Shown here: positions 6,724 through 14,038 of the stretch, in pieces
How the letters are laid out: each line of letters begins with the position of its first letter
How positions within the stretch are numbered: the stretch's first letter is position 1
NCBI GenBank assembly: GCA_036676475.1
Contig: JAKFCU010000114.1
Coordinates: 1 to 25,167, forward strand
Direction of reading: 5' to 3'
Source: LC029 sp036676475
GTDB taxonomy: Bacteria; Bacillota; Bacilli; Aneurinibacillales; RAOX-1
DNA: 25,167 nt
Made by a program: the position numbers and the translations under genes
The notes under the pieces: model-generated
Told to the model about the DNA's origin: nothing
Databases searched by the model: none
What the model saw: only the letters and a program-made list of their open reading frames with translations

Positions 6724-8124
6724 ATGACTGATTCATATACTATGAAGTGGAGCTTTCAACCCTCAGAAGAAATTTTTCAAGGCCGAGTTCTTCGTATCAC
6801 GATCTATCTTCAATGTAAAGTGTTGGAGATGATCGATTCGAATGACTCGGTTTTTTATTTGATCTACTTCAAAAACATTTTACTTGGCGGCGGGAATATC
6901 GAACAAGGAAAAGAAGATACTTTCCTTACTGAAGCGTTTCAGCAAGGAATCATGATTCCCCCCTCTCATCCTCTCTTCTCCGTCTTACTTCCTAAAAATC
7001 GAAAGGTGAGTATTCCCAATGTAAACCATCTTTTTACTCAATTACAGAGTGATCTTTCCCTTCAGGAAATTGCCTATGCTGCAACCTATATGGATCCTTT
7101 TGTTGAAAAGCGACAACTCATCGGAGTGATTCGCGAAATCTTTGATCATTTTAGACGAAATGGTCAATTTCTCAAGGCTTTCCAGATCGCCAAAATTTTA
7201 CTGCAGTTCTCACCTCAAACCAAAACAACGAAGCAATTGATTCGCTCTCGAGAGTTTGAAAAGTATAGAAAGATGGAGGAAGCGGATCCCACCTCTCTTA
7301 TAGAACAAGATTCCCTGTCCAAGGAACGCTTCTATTTTCAACAGCGCAACGAACGAAAATATGAAATCAAACTTCATTTGTTACTGAAACAGCAATCACG
7401 CCTTATTGACCAACTGGTGTTATTTATTCATCTGTTCGAATTAAATCATGATTTTTATCATTATGGAGAGTTCATCCAATTGTTGAGAAATAAATTAAAA
7501 CATGAAGAACGTTATGCTGTTTTAAAATATTTGAGGGAATGTTCACCTGAATATACTCTGTTAACGGAAGACTTACTTCAAGAACAAATCCATCTAAAAT
7601 TGTATCCTGAAGCTTTACAACTGATCACCAATCTAACTCCCAATCATTCCGCTATGCCTACCGAAATGATTGAAACTCTTTTCAATAGTGTAGATCATTC
7701 CACATTATCCGACGTCAAACAAATGAACCATTTAGTTGGTCGTCTATATTCCGCCCATCCGGAGAAAAAAGAAGATCTCGTCCGCCGTCTGGTGATTGGT
7801 TTGCTTAAACAATATACTCCTACTGAAGTGATAAAATGGCTAGAGCCGATCAGAGAAACCAGTCCAAATCTTCCTGTAATCGATGAAGTAGATCAACTCG
7901 AATGCTTGTCACAGGATATGGATCAACTCACTAAGTTGGGAAAATTATATTATCAACTGAATCTGTTGGATCAATCCATTGAGTGCTTTACGTGGGAAAT
8001 GGAGTTAAACCCCACTTCCATCGATCCCGTGCGTTGGTTAAGTCTGCTTCACAAAGAAAAAGGAATGATCCAAGAATCAGATGATTATAAAAATCTTTCT
8101 ATTCTTCTAGCAAAACATGAATAA
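6724..8124 (+). CDS. 466-aa helical (TPR-like) repeat protein of unknown function
   Basis: A soluble 466-aa protein with a beta-rich N-terminal part (about residues 1-100) and then almost entirely alpha-helical sequence. The last 70 residues contain a recognisable TPR-like unit (LGKLYYQLNLLDQSIECFTWEMELNP), and earlier helical pairs such as LKAFQIAKILLQFSP and LYPEALQLITNLTP look like degenerate repeats. This suggests a protein-protein interaction scaffold. No enzyme motif or membrane segment is visible. The start is firm: AAGGAGG seven bases before ATG. It stands alone; a repeat copy and a convergent 57-aa gene follow. Confidence 0.75.
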   Translation: MTDSYTMKWSFQPSEEIFQGRVLRITIYLQCKVLEMIDSNDSVFYLIYFKNILLGGGNIEQGKEDTFLTEAFQQGIMIPPSHPLFSVLLPKNRKVSIPNVNHLFTQLQSDLSLQEIAYAATYMDPFVEKRQLIGVIREIFDHFRRNGQFLKAFQIAKILLQFSPQTKTTKQLIRSREFEKYRKMEEADPTSLIEQDSLSKERFYFQQRNERKYEIKLHLLLKQQSRLIDQLVLFIHLFELNHDFYHYGEFIQLLRNKLKHEERYAVLKYLRECSPEYTLLTEDLLQEQIHLKLYPEALQLITNLTPNHSAMPTEMIETLFNSVDHSTLSDVKQMNHLVGRLYSAHPEKKEDLVRRLVIGLLKQYTPTEVIKWLEPIRETSPNLPVIDEVDQLECLSQDMDQLTKLGKLYYQLNLLDQSIECFTWEMELNPTSIDPVRWLSLLHKEKGMIQESDDYKNLSILLAKHE

Positions 8125-8133
8125 CTCTGTCAT

Positions 8134-8160
8134 AAGAAAGCTACTAGCGTATAATACTTT
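8134..8160. repeat. Dispersed repeat, shortened copy A
   Basis: This 27-bp segment begins AAGAAAGCTACTAGCG and ends TATAATACTTT. It matches the copies at 16543 and 16774 but lacks about 11 internal bases, including the second arm of their hairpin. It lies just past the helical-repeat gene. Confidence 0.75.
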
Positions 8161-8172
8161 ACGAAAGTACAA

Positions 8173-8195
8173 ATAAAAATACCGCTGTTTAGCGG
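8173..8195 (-). terminator. Terminator overlapping the 57-aa gene stop
   Basis: On the minus strand CCGCT-AAAC-AGCGG is followed by TATTTTTATTT. The stop codon of the 57-aa gene is within the loop. Confidence 0.7.
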
Positions 8196-8362
8196 CCAAG
8201 GCTTCTAGTTCTATATTCTTCCCAGACGGAACGAGCATGTTCTAGAGATTTAGCTTCGCCAACTAATCTCCAACCATTCAGGTATAACCCTTTTAATCGA
8301 TCAATGTTTGTGGATTCACATATCGTGACCATTCTGCCGACATTTAATATGACATAATCCAT
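8189..8362 (-). CDS. 57-aa protein of unknown function
   Basis: A 57-residue minus-strand gene with GGAGG nine bases before ATG and a terminator overlapping its stop. The product starts MDYVILNVGRMVTICES and continues with a helical half containing LNGWRLVGEAKSLEHARSVW. It has one strand-rich and one helical half and looks soluble. I do not recognise the family. The residue pattern (GWRLVGEA, SLEHARSVWEEY) reads as genuine coding sequence. It is convergent with the helical-repeat gene. Confidence 0.65.
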   Translation of the reverse strand: MDYVILNVGRMVTICESTNIDRLKGLYLNGWRLVGEAKSLEHARSVWEEYRTRSLGR

Positions 8363-8452
8363 GTCTTAACACCTCCAATAAAGGAATCCTATGCGGTTTA
8401 GGATCGGGTTATTACACTATTTGAGCAAGAAGATATAGAAAATCAAATAACT

Positions 8453-8489
8453 GAGCGCAAGTTCGGGGTCTGCCCCCGAACTTGTGCTC
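8453..8489 (-). terminator. Terminator of the thiamine operon
   Basis: A long stem CAAGTTCGGGG/CCCCGAACTTG extended by GAGC/GCTC begins two bases after the thiE stop. The following T tract on the minus strand is interrupted (TTATTTGATTTTC). Confidence 0.75.
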
Positions 8490-8490
8490 A

Positions 8491-9174
8491 TCAGCTTGAA
8501 TGGCGATGGCGAGAATGATTGACCACTTCAACGAGCTGTCTGGTACTCTCCAAAACGGAAACAGCACGGCTAATCGAGGAGATCACGGATACTCCATCCG
8601 CGCCGGCCTCCATCACTAAATGCGCATTACCTGAAGTAATTCCGCCGATCCCTACTAAAGGAAAATCGATGCCTTGTGAACGTAGCTTCTCGATAAGGGT
8701 TGTCCCGCTCACAGGTTTGGCATCCGATTTGCTTTGGGTGGGGAAAACGGGTCCCAATCCCAGGTAATCCGCCCCATCCGCCATGGCTCGCAAGGCTTCA
8801 TCTTGATTGTGAGCTGATACCCCCAAGATTTTTTGATGCCCCAATCTTTTCCTTACAAAAGCTGCGGATTCATCATCTTGCCCTATATGCACTCCGTCGG
8901 CATCCAAAACGAGAGCCAAATCGATATCATCATTGACAATAAAGGGAACTCCGTTGGATTTGCATAAGCCTTGCAGTTTTCGGGCCAAAGCCAATTTAGC
9001 GTCACCCGTCAGGGCATCTTTCCCTTTTTCCCGAAACTGAAAGATCGTTATTCCCCCCGCAATCGCCTCTTCCAACACATCCACAGGATTATGCAGACAG
9101 TCTTGGCTGCCCATGATAAAATACACGGGCAACCATGCTCTGATTTGGTTTGAATTAATCCGGTTTCCCATCAT
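8491..9174 (-). CDS. thiE: Thiamine-phosphate synthase
   Basis: ThiE joins HMP pyrophosphate and thiazole phosphate to thiamine phosphate with loss of pyrophosphate, the coupling step of thiamine synthesis. The 227-aa TIM-barrel protein has the expected motifs: QFREK (46-50), IVNDD (79-83), ADGVHIGQDD (92-101), YLGLGPVFPT, and GIGGI near the end. A longer frame begins at 9213, but the ATG at 9174 has GGAG at correct spacing and overlaps the thiD stop as ATGA, so translation is probably coupled. It is the last gene of the TPP-riboswitch operon. Confidence 0.95.
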   Translation of the reverse strand: MMGNRINSNQIRAWLPVYFIMGSQDCLHNPVDVLEEAIAGGITIFQFREKGKDALTGDAKLALARKLQGLCKSNGVPFIVNDDIDLALVLDADGVHIGQDDESAAFVRKRLGHQKILGVSAHNQDEALRAMADGADYLGLGPVFPTQSKSDAKPVSGTTLIEKLRSQGIDFPLVGIGGITSGNAHLVMEAGADGVSVISSISRAVSVLESTRQLVEVVNHSRHRHSS

Positions 9175-9989
9175 CGGTACAACTCCTTTTGCAGCCGAAG
9201 TTGATACGCCCAATGATTCGTCGGTCCATGGCCTGCTCCGATACCCAATTGATCCTCAATCGCCGCTTTGATGAATTCCTTCGCCGTTTTCACCGCTTCC
9301 ACCACGCCGTTTCCTTTTGCCAACTCCGCTGTAATGGCGGCGGCAAATGTGCATCCCGTTCCATGAGTATGCCTTGTTTCGACACGATTGCTTTCATAAT
9401 AATAAAACTCATGACCATCAAAAAGAATGTCAACAATTCCCGCCAAGCTTTCGTCATGGCCCCCTTTCATAACCACATGCTTCGCCCCCATGTCCACGAG
9501 TGCTCTAGCCGCTTCTTCCCGGTCCGCCAACGTCCGAATGGACATTCCGGTCAAGACGGACGCCTCGGGTACATTGGGAGTCAAGACGTATGCCAACGGA
9601 ATCAAGTGACTCTTCATGGCAGCCACCGCTTCCTCCTGTAATAAGGTCGATCCCCCTTTGGCTACCATCACAGGGTCAACGATCAGCTTCTGCCATTGAT
9701 AGTCTCGAACCTTTTGCGCCACAGCGGTGATAATGGAGTTGGAGAACAACATGCCCGTTTTCACGGCGTCAGCCCCAAGATCCTCCCCAATAGAGTCGAT
9801 CTGCTGGGCAACAGCTTCTACCGAAAGGGGATATACGCCCTGAACCCCAAGCGTGTTCTGCGCGGTGACGGCTGTCAATGCGGACATCCCGTACACCCCA
9901 AGCTCTTGAAAGGTTTTCAAATCGGCCTGAATCCCGGCCCCTCCCCCACTGTCTGAACCGGCAATGGTCAATGCTTTAATTACTCTCAC
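9171..9989 (-). CDS. thiD: Hydroxymethylpyrimidine/phosphomethylpyrimidine kinase
   Basis: ThiD phosphorylates HMP twice to give HMP pyrophosphate for ThiE. The 272-aa ribokinase-fold protein shows GSDSGGGAGIQADLKTF near the N-terminus, the VKTGMLFS substrate loop, DPVMVAKGG, and the anion-hole/catalytic motif HTHGTGCTFAAAI. The start is GTG at 9989 with AAAGGAGG ten bases upstream. It follows the thiM remnant and overlaps thiE by four bases. All expected residues are present, so the gene appears functional even though its upstream operon partner is destroyed. Confidence 0.95.
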   Translation of the reverse strand: MRVIKALTIAGSDSGGGAGIQADLKTFQELGVYGMSALTAVTAQNTLGVQGVYPLSVEAVAQQIDSIGEDLGADAVKTGMLFSNSIITAVAQKVRDYQWQKLIVDPVMVAKGGSTLLQEEAVAAMKSHLIPLAYVLTPNVPEASVLTGMSIRTLADREEAARALVDMGAKHVVMKGGHDESLAGIVDILFDGHEFYYYESNRVETRHTHGTGCTFAAAITAELAKGNGVVEAVKTAKEFIKAAIEDQLGIGAGHGPTNHWAYQLRLQKELYR

Positions 9990-10023
9990 GTAAACTCAAC
10001 CTCCTTTTTCAAGTTCATCTATT

Positions 10024-10298
10024 CTATTCGTGAATTTGCTCCACCCTCGCCAACACTTTGATTTCCTTCGCCGAAACAATAGAAAAGTTGCTTGGTTGCT
10101 TTTTGTGCTAGCTCGACCACATCCACTTTGACTTCAGATATGATTCGTTCGGCTGCTCTCGTCCGATACGAAGTGGCGCCCGCCCCGACCGGATCGAAGA
10201 TAACTGGCACCCCGTTCTCATTCGCGGCTTTCCCCGCGATGATCATCGCTCCCATCACGGTTTCATTCAAGTTGCCTATATTTAACACCAGCCGTGCG
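10024..10298 (-). pseudogene. thiM: Decayed hydroxyethylthiazole kinase (thiM remnant)
   Basis: ThiM salvages thiazole alcohol and is normally about 265-270 residues. Only pieces remain. About 60 N-terminal codons are missing, and homology starts directly after the riboswitch terminator with RLVLNIGNLNETV and continues through GVPVIFDPVGAGAT to IISEVKV. The frame then jumps to DVVELAQKATKQL, skipping about 30 residues that include the conserved RGNxxE region. Roughly the last 100 residues are absent, except that another frame ends in KEIKVLARVEQIHE, plausibly the native carboxy end. The longer open frame extending to 10354 takes its N-terminus from the terminator hairpin and is not a real protein start. 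Confidence 0.85.
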
Positions 10299-10310
10299 CA
10301 ATACTTGCTA

Positions 10311-10343
10311 AAATGAAAAGGCACTTTGCGTAAGCAAAGTGCC
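10311..10343 (-). terminator. Riboswitch-controlled terminator of the thi operon
   Basis: GGCACTTTGC-TTAC-GCAAAGTGCC followed by TTTTCATTTT on the minus strand, about 25 bp after the TPP aptamer. It is the likely expression platform. Confidence 0.85.
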
Positions 10344-10364
10344 CATAGTTCCACTCATCACTTT

Positions 10365-10450
10365 ATTCCTACGCTGGCATTACCCAACAGGTTCAACGGT
10401 CAATGGCAGATAAGCCATAATCTCAGCTTGATTCCACAAGCCCCCGATAT
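10365..10450 (-). ncRNA. TPP riboswitch (THI element)
   Basis: The minus strand carries the conserved blocks in order: GGGGGCTTGTGG, then GCTGAGA, then GTTGAACCTGTTGGGTAA, then GCCAGCGTAGGAA. These are the signature of the thiamine pyrophosphate aptamer (pyrimidine-sensing GCTGAGA and pyrophosphate-sensing arms). The P3 arm is extended (TGGCTTATCTGCCA). With the terminator downstream it should stop transcription of the thi operon when TPP is abundant. Confidence 0.93.
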
Positions 10451-10485
10451 ATTTAATTTCTTCTACTACCAAGTAGTCTACTGGT

Positions 10486-10814
10486 TTAGCTAAAAGAATG
10501 CAATAACCATTCATGGTCAGGCGGACTGGTGTATATTCCAGTTCTATCCTTCCCCAATTTTTCCAAGAGATTTTGTATAAACCAACTTTGATCAAAAGAG
10601 AGGTGTTGGAGACGTCGAATAATCAGCAGTTCTTCCTTTGTTCCATTCGAAAGTTTGATCTATGCCCCGCTGTTTTGTAAACAAAGCCTGATACTCGCCC
10701 CATTTTCTTTCCGATATCCCCTGTACCATGTTGTCTATACTGAATCGGCAATAATACTTGGAATTCCACAAGATAACCCTGAAACAACCCTTTCTGAAAA
10801 CTGTAACAAGTGCC
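10486..10814 (-). pseudogene. Decayed gene of unknown family, split between frames
   Basis: Two minus-strand frames read as consecutive pieces of one protein. The first, open from 10814, contains YSFQKGLFQGYLVEFQVL and HGTGDIGKKMGRVSGFVYK and ends at 10623. The second, open from 10659 to the stop at 10486, contains TKEELLIIRRLQHLSFDQSW and GKDRTGIYTSPPDHEWLL. The switch lies around 10650-10670. A longer third-frame stretch (10592-10948) has protein-like composition only by overlap. I cannot name the family. It is either a pseudogene or contains a one-base error, and its 3' end abuts the TPP riboswitch. Confidence 0.5.
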
Positions 10815-10948
10815 TTATCAGTAACGATACCTTCTTGTTCTTCTTCTATTATTCTGCACAATACTTCAACAGTAAAAAGGAACAGCGTTGGCACACTGCT
10901 CCTCAACAATCGATCCCCGTTTGCGGAGTAATTTTTTAAAATAAACAC

Positions 10949-10977
10949 TTATGAAGGCTTTTTCATTGTGCTATGAT
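10949..10977 (+). promoter_or_regulatory. Promoter of the nitroreductase gene
   Basis: TTATGA (10949-10954), 17 bp, then an extended -10 TGCTATGAT ending at 10977. It covers the upstream ATG at 10951, which argues for the GTG start at 11008. Confidence 0.6.
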
Positions 10978-11007
10978 AATATTAACATTTTAAAAGTAGG
11001 TGAAATA

Positions 11008-11655
11008 GTGGAATATCAACATTTTAAAAATATCCTTCATGAAAGAAGAAGTATCCGCAAGTTTTCAGATCGAGCTGTAGATATTGAATCTGTAAAAGAA
11101 TTAATAGATTGTGCCAGATATGCACCAAGCGATACAAATTCTCAAACATGGGAGTTTATTGCTATTATGAATCGAGATAAAATCAAAGAAATATCTGATA
11201 TTACTTGGAACCAATTACATAAGTTCGCCGAAAAAGCTAAAGACAATGGACTGGAGAAAGAGGCACGACTCTTAGTTAAATCTTTTGGTCCTTATGCCAC
11301 AGCTTTTACCGATGCTCCGGTACTGATCATCTGTCTCGCTACTCCTTATAAGTCGAAATTTAGAGAAAAATTATTTGATCCAATAGGTTTCGTTGATGCA
11401 TCTGTTTGGGAGGAAGAAGGGATTAAAAGTAGTTGTTTAGCCACTCAAAATCTAATGCTCGCTGCACATGCCATGGGATTAGGAACATGCCCCATGACAG
11501 GACCAGTACTAGCAGCTCAAGATCAATTAAGATCTTACTTGAACATTGATTCAACAAAGCAAATTAACATGGTTATTGCACTAGGGTACCCCACAGAATC
11601 TCCAACTAAATTACCTCGAAAAGAAGTAGATGAAATTCTGCGTTTTATTTTCTAG
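11008..11655 (+). CDS. Nitroreductase-family flavoprotein
   Basis: The 215-aa protein belongs to the FMN-dependent nitroreductase family, which uses NAD(P)H to reduce nitro compounds, quinones or other substrates; the real substrate is unknown. Visible features are the N-terminal ERRSIRKFSDR phosphate-binding motif, APSDTNSQTWEF, and the C-terminal MGLGTCPMTGP flavin loop followed by MVIALGYPTE. An ATG at 10951 is in frame, but it lies inside the promoter. The GTG at 11008 has TAGGTG at proper spacing and gives the usual N-terminus. The gene is more AT-rich than its neighbours, consistent with separate acquisition, though this is only an impression. Confidence 0.88.
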   Translation: MEYQHFKNILHERRSIRKFSDRAVDIESVKELIDCARYAPSDTNSQTWEFIAIMNRDKIKEISDITWNQLHKFAEKAKDNGLEKEARLLVKSFGPYATAFTDAPVLIICLATPYKSKFREKLFDPIGFVDASVWEEEGIKSSCLATQNLMLAAHAMGLGTCPMTGPVLAAQDQLRSYLNIDSTKQINMVIALGYPTESPTKLPRKEVDEILRFIF

Positions 11656-11876
11656 TCGATTTGAATAGGGGGCGTACCAAGAGTCGTTTGTAAACAATAG
11701 TCGAAATTTTTTGTACAAGTTGATAAGACAGTAAGTATACTGAATGGTTATTACTATCTAATTCTATTTATGTATCCGTTCTTCCTATCTATAAGACTGA
11801 TTTTATCACAATAGGAGAAAAGCCTAAGGACAAAAACCTTTTGGACCACCTAATCGAAATTCATCTCCCACTTAAC

Positions 11877-13619
11877 CTACACTCGCTGTCGCATGGTTTC
11901 AGTTTGAAGATGGGAGACTTCTTTCGGAGTGATGTTAAATTTACTAACTAGGTGTTGCAGCTCCTGTGCCATTTGAGATAATGAATCGGCAGATGCATTA
12001 ATCTCTTCCATAGAGGTTAACTGCTCTTCGGTGGAAACAGATACACTTTGGGTTCCATCTGCTGTTTCCTCAATAACTTTAGATATTGTCTCAATATTTT
12101 GTACCACATGTTGAGCACCAGATGACATTTCTTGTATTGCAGCTGCTACTTGTTCTACTTGTAGCGAAACTTCTTTTACAGATTGTTGGATCTGCCCGAA
12201 AGAAGCACCAGCAAGGTTTACGACTTCGATTCCTTGGGATACATCTGTGGTTACAATACCCATAGAATCTACCGCCCGATCGGTTTCTTTTTGAATCTGG
12301 ATAATGAGGTCAGAAATCTGTTGTGCAGATGTTCCCGACTGTACCGCTAGTTTACGAACCTCATCTGCAACTACGGCGAATCCTCTTCCATGTTCCCCAG
12401 CTCTCGCCGCTTCAATAGCAGCATTTAGAGCAAGAAGATTTGTCTGAGCAGCTATTCCAGTAATCACTTCAAGGATCTGACCAATTTGTTGGGAACGTTC
12501 CCTTAATCCTTGTACCAAATTTGCTAAACTTGCTACATTTTGTTGAATGGATATCATTTGTCTTTCTGCCGTTTGGATAGAGTTCCTACCTGAATTTGCT
12601 TTTCCTGTGGTATCTTGAGCCGCAGTCATTACACTTTGAGTATTGGCTTCTATTTCGATCAAACTGGCAGACATTTGGTTAATTACTGACGAGGTCTCTT
12701 CAATACCTCGAACTTGGTCATCGGCACCTGCTGCCACTTCTTCAATAGTGGATGCAATGTGCTCAGTTGCTCTATTCGTTTGACTGGCACTAGCCATTAA
12801 TTCTTTGGAATAAGATGCTACTTGATCAGAAGTATTCACAATTTCTTGAATTAGAGTACGAAGATTATGAACCATTTCGTTAATAGATTGGGACACTTGA
12901 GCCACTTCATCTTTTGAAGTGACAGACAATGTATTTACATTTAAATTCCCTGCGGCAACCTGTTTAGCTACTTGTGTCACATCATGTAATGGTTTAAGTT
13001 TGCGAAATATCACGAAGAAAGCTCCCAGAATACTACTAACAACAAAAATATTAGTGATGATGGTTATAGTTAAATAAAAATTCATACGTTTTGAAGCTTG
13101 ATTAGCTTCTTCCTTAGACATCGTATTTAGCTTTTCTTCGAATTCGACAAGCGGTTTCGTTATCAGCTCTTTACCTTTTTTATAATCATCACCAAATACC
13201 AACATTCGTGCTTTTTCAAACTCCTGTTGCTCAACCGCTTTCATTGCTTCATCTTCTAAACCAATAAGCGTATCTGAATTCTTTTTTGCAGTTTCTACTA
13301 GATCAAGTAACTCTTGAGGTGCATTCAGCTCTTGTAGACGTTGAACGATTCGGTCTCTTGTTTTAGTTTCGTTAACTTCTTTCCAATAGTTATCATAATA
13401 CTCTTTTTCCCCATATTGAACGTAATTTCTTACTTCCGTAGTCAGATAGTCCGAAGCAGACAATAGATCGTTTTCTAGTGACTGAAATTCCATTTGTCTT
13501 CCTATTACGAGTTCATGTTGTTCTACCCCTTCATTTAATATAAAGAGGCTCGTAAATGATAAACCTCCTAATATAACAAATGCAATGGACAGAACTCTAA
13601 GCAATCTGAAAATGGTCAT
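11877..13619 (-). CDS. Methyl-accepting chemotaxis protein
   Basis: A 580-aa transmembrane chemoreceptor. Membrane helices at about 6-28 and 181-205 enclose a helical extracellular sensor (about 29-180) of four-helix-bundle type. A HAMP domain follows (about 206-258), then a long coiled-coil signalling domain whose hairpin tip (384-426) has the conserved EVITGIAAQTNLLALNAAIE and AGEHGRGFAVVADEVRKLA sequence that contacts CheA/CheW. There is no C-terminal CheR-binding pentapeptide. The ATG start has GGGGGATCC upstream. The ligand is unknown. The leader contains a probable c-di-GMP-I riboswitch, which would tie receptor synthesis to the motile/sessile switch. No che genes are nearby. Confidence 0.95.
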   Translation of the reverse strand: MTIFRLLRVLSIAFVILGGLSFTSLFILNEGVEQHELVIGRQMEFQSLENDLLSASDYLTTEVRNYVQYGEKEYYDNYWKEVNETKTRDRIVQRLQELNAPQELLDLVETAKKNSDTLIGLEDEAMKAVEQQEFEKARMLVFGDDYKKGKELITKPLVEFEEKLNTMSKEEANQASKRMNFYLTITIITNIFVVSSILGAFFVIFRKLKPLHDVTQVAKQVAAGNLNVNTLSVTSKDEVAQVSQSINEMVHNLRTLIQEIVNTSDQVASYSKELMASASQTNRATEHIASTIEEVAAGADDQVRGIEETSSVINQMSASLIEIEANTQSVMTAAQDTTGKANSGRNSIQTAERQMISIQQNVASLANLVQGLRERSQQIGQILEVITGIAAQTNLLALNAAIEAARAGEHGRGFAVVADEVRKLAVQSGTSAQQISDLIIQIQKETDRAVDSMGIVTTDVSQGIEVVNLAGASFGQIQQSVKEVSLQVEQVAAAIQEMSSGAQHVVQNIETISKVIEETADGTQSVSVSTEEQLTSMEEINASADSLSQMAQELQHLVSKFNITPKEVSHLQTETMRQRV

Positions 13620-13805
13620 GAAAGGATCCCCCTTAATAGTTTTACGTTAAATTATATTAAACTACAGTAAGTTCTCTCCTAAAATCCAGTGTAAGGCGAT
13701 CAAAATCAGCTATGTTGTTGAGTAATTGAGAAATTTCAAGAACAATGACTCATCAATTATTTACCTTTGCAATACCCATGAAAATATTGTAAACCGAATC
13801 TACCA

Positions 13806-13885
13806 AATTGAGCCCAGGCAGGTCATTCAATCCTAGGACTTTAGACTCTCAGCTTTGCATCAGTGATATCACCAAGTTTCTCTTT
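13806..13885 (-). ncRNA. Probable cyclic-di-GMP-I (GEMM) riboswitch
   Basis: In the 5' leader of the chemoreceptor gene the minus strand shows the class I aptamer blocks in order: GAGAAACT, a short hairpin around GTGATATCAC, GATGCAAAGC, GAGTCTAA, a second arm, then AATGACCTGCCTGGGCTC, whose last bases pair with the opening GAG. These correspond to GGCAAACC, GACGCAAAGC, GGTCTAA and TGxCTGCCxGG of known examples. The usual GNRA tetraloop in the first arm is not obvious. No clear terminator separates it from the gene, so control may be at translation or through a weaker structure. Confidence 0.68.
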
Positions 13886-13892
13886 TCTAAAT

Positions 13893-13918
13893 AAATGTAG
13901 TTCTAACGAACTGCATTT
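13893..13918. other. Hairpin upstream of the c-di-GMP element
   Basis: AAATG-AGTTC/GAACT-CATTT with one mismatch and a TAAC loop, directly before the riboswitch in the transcribed direction. It could be an operator or an RNA hairpin at the transcript start. The rest of 13620-14038 shows no coding frame I trust. Confidence 0.4.
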
Positions 13919-13991
13919 ATATATTACCACAAAAGATTACTAGTATGTAAAAAAATGTAACAACATTAGAAGTTTAAGTAATAAACTAAAA

Positions 13992-14023
13992 AAAAGACCA
14001 AATCCTATTGGATTTGGTCTTTT
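13992..14023 (-). terminator. Terminator of the carD-cshA operon
   Basis: A perfect stem AAAAGACCAAATCC/GGATTTGGTCTTTT with a four-base loop, extended by further T residues on the minus strand, 16 bp past the cshA stop. Confidence 0.9.
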
Positions 14024-14038
14024 CCACTTTATTTGATG

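Noticed and set aside
9189..9641. 150-codon plus-strand frame inside thiD
   Set aside because: Antisense shadow of a fully recognised gene, with no family resemblance.
10380..10595. A 71-codon minus-strand open frame
   Set aside because: Its C-terminal third is the TPP riboswitch, and its N-terminal part is the wrong frame of the decayed gene at 10486-10814.
10592..10948. A 118-codon minus-strand open frame
   Set aside because: Two other frames over the same DNA read much more like protein and join into one product; this frame shows no family and has a GTG without a proper ribosome binding site.
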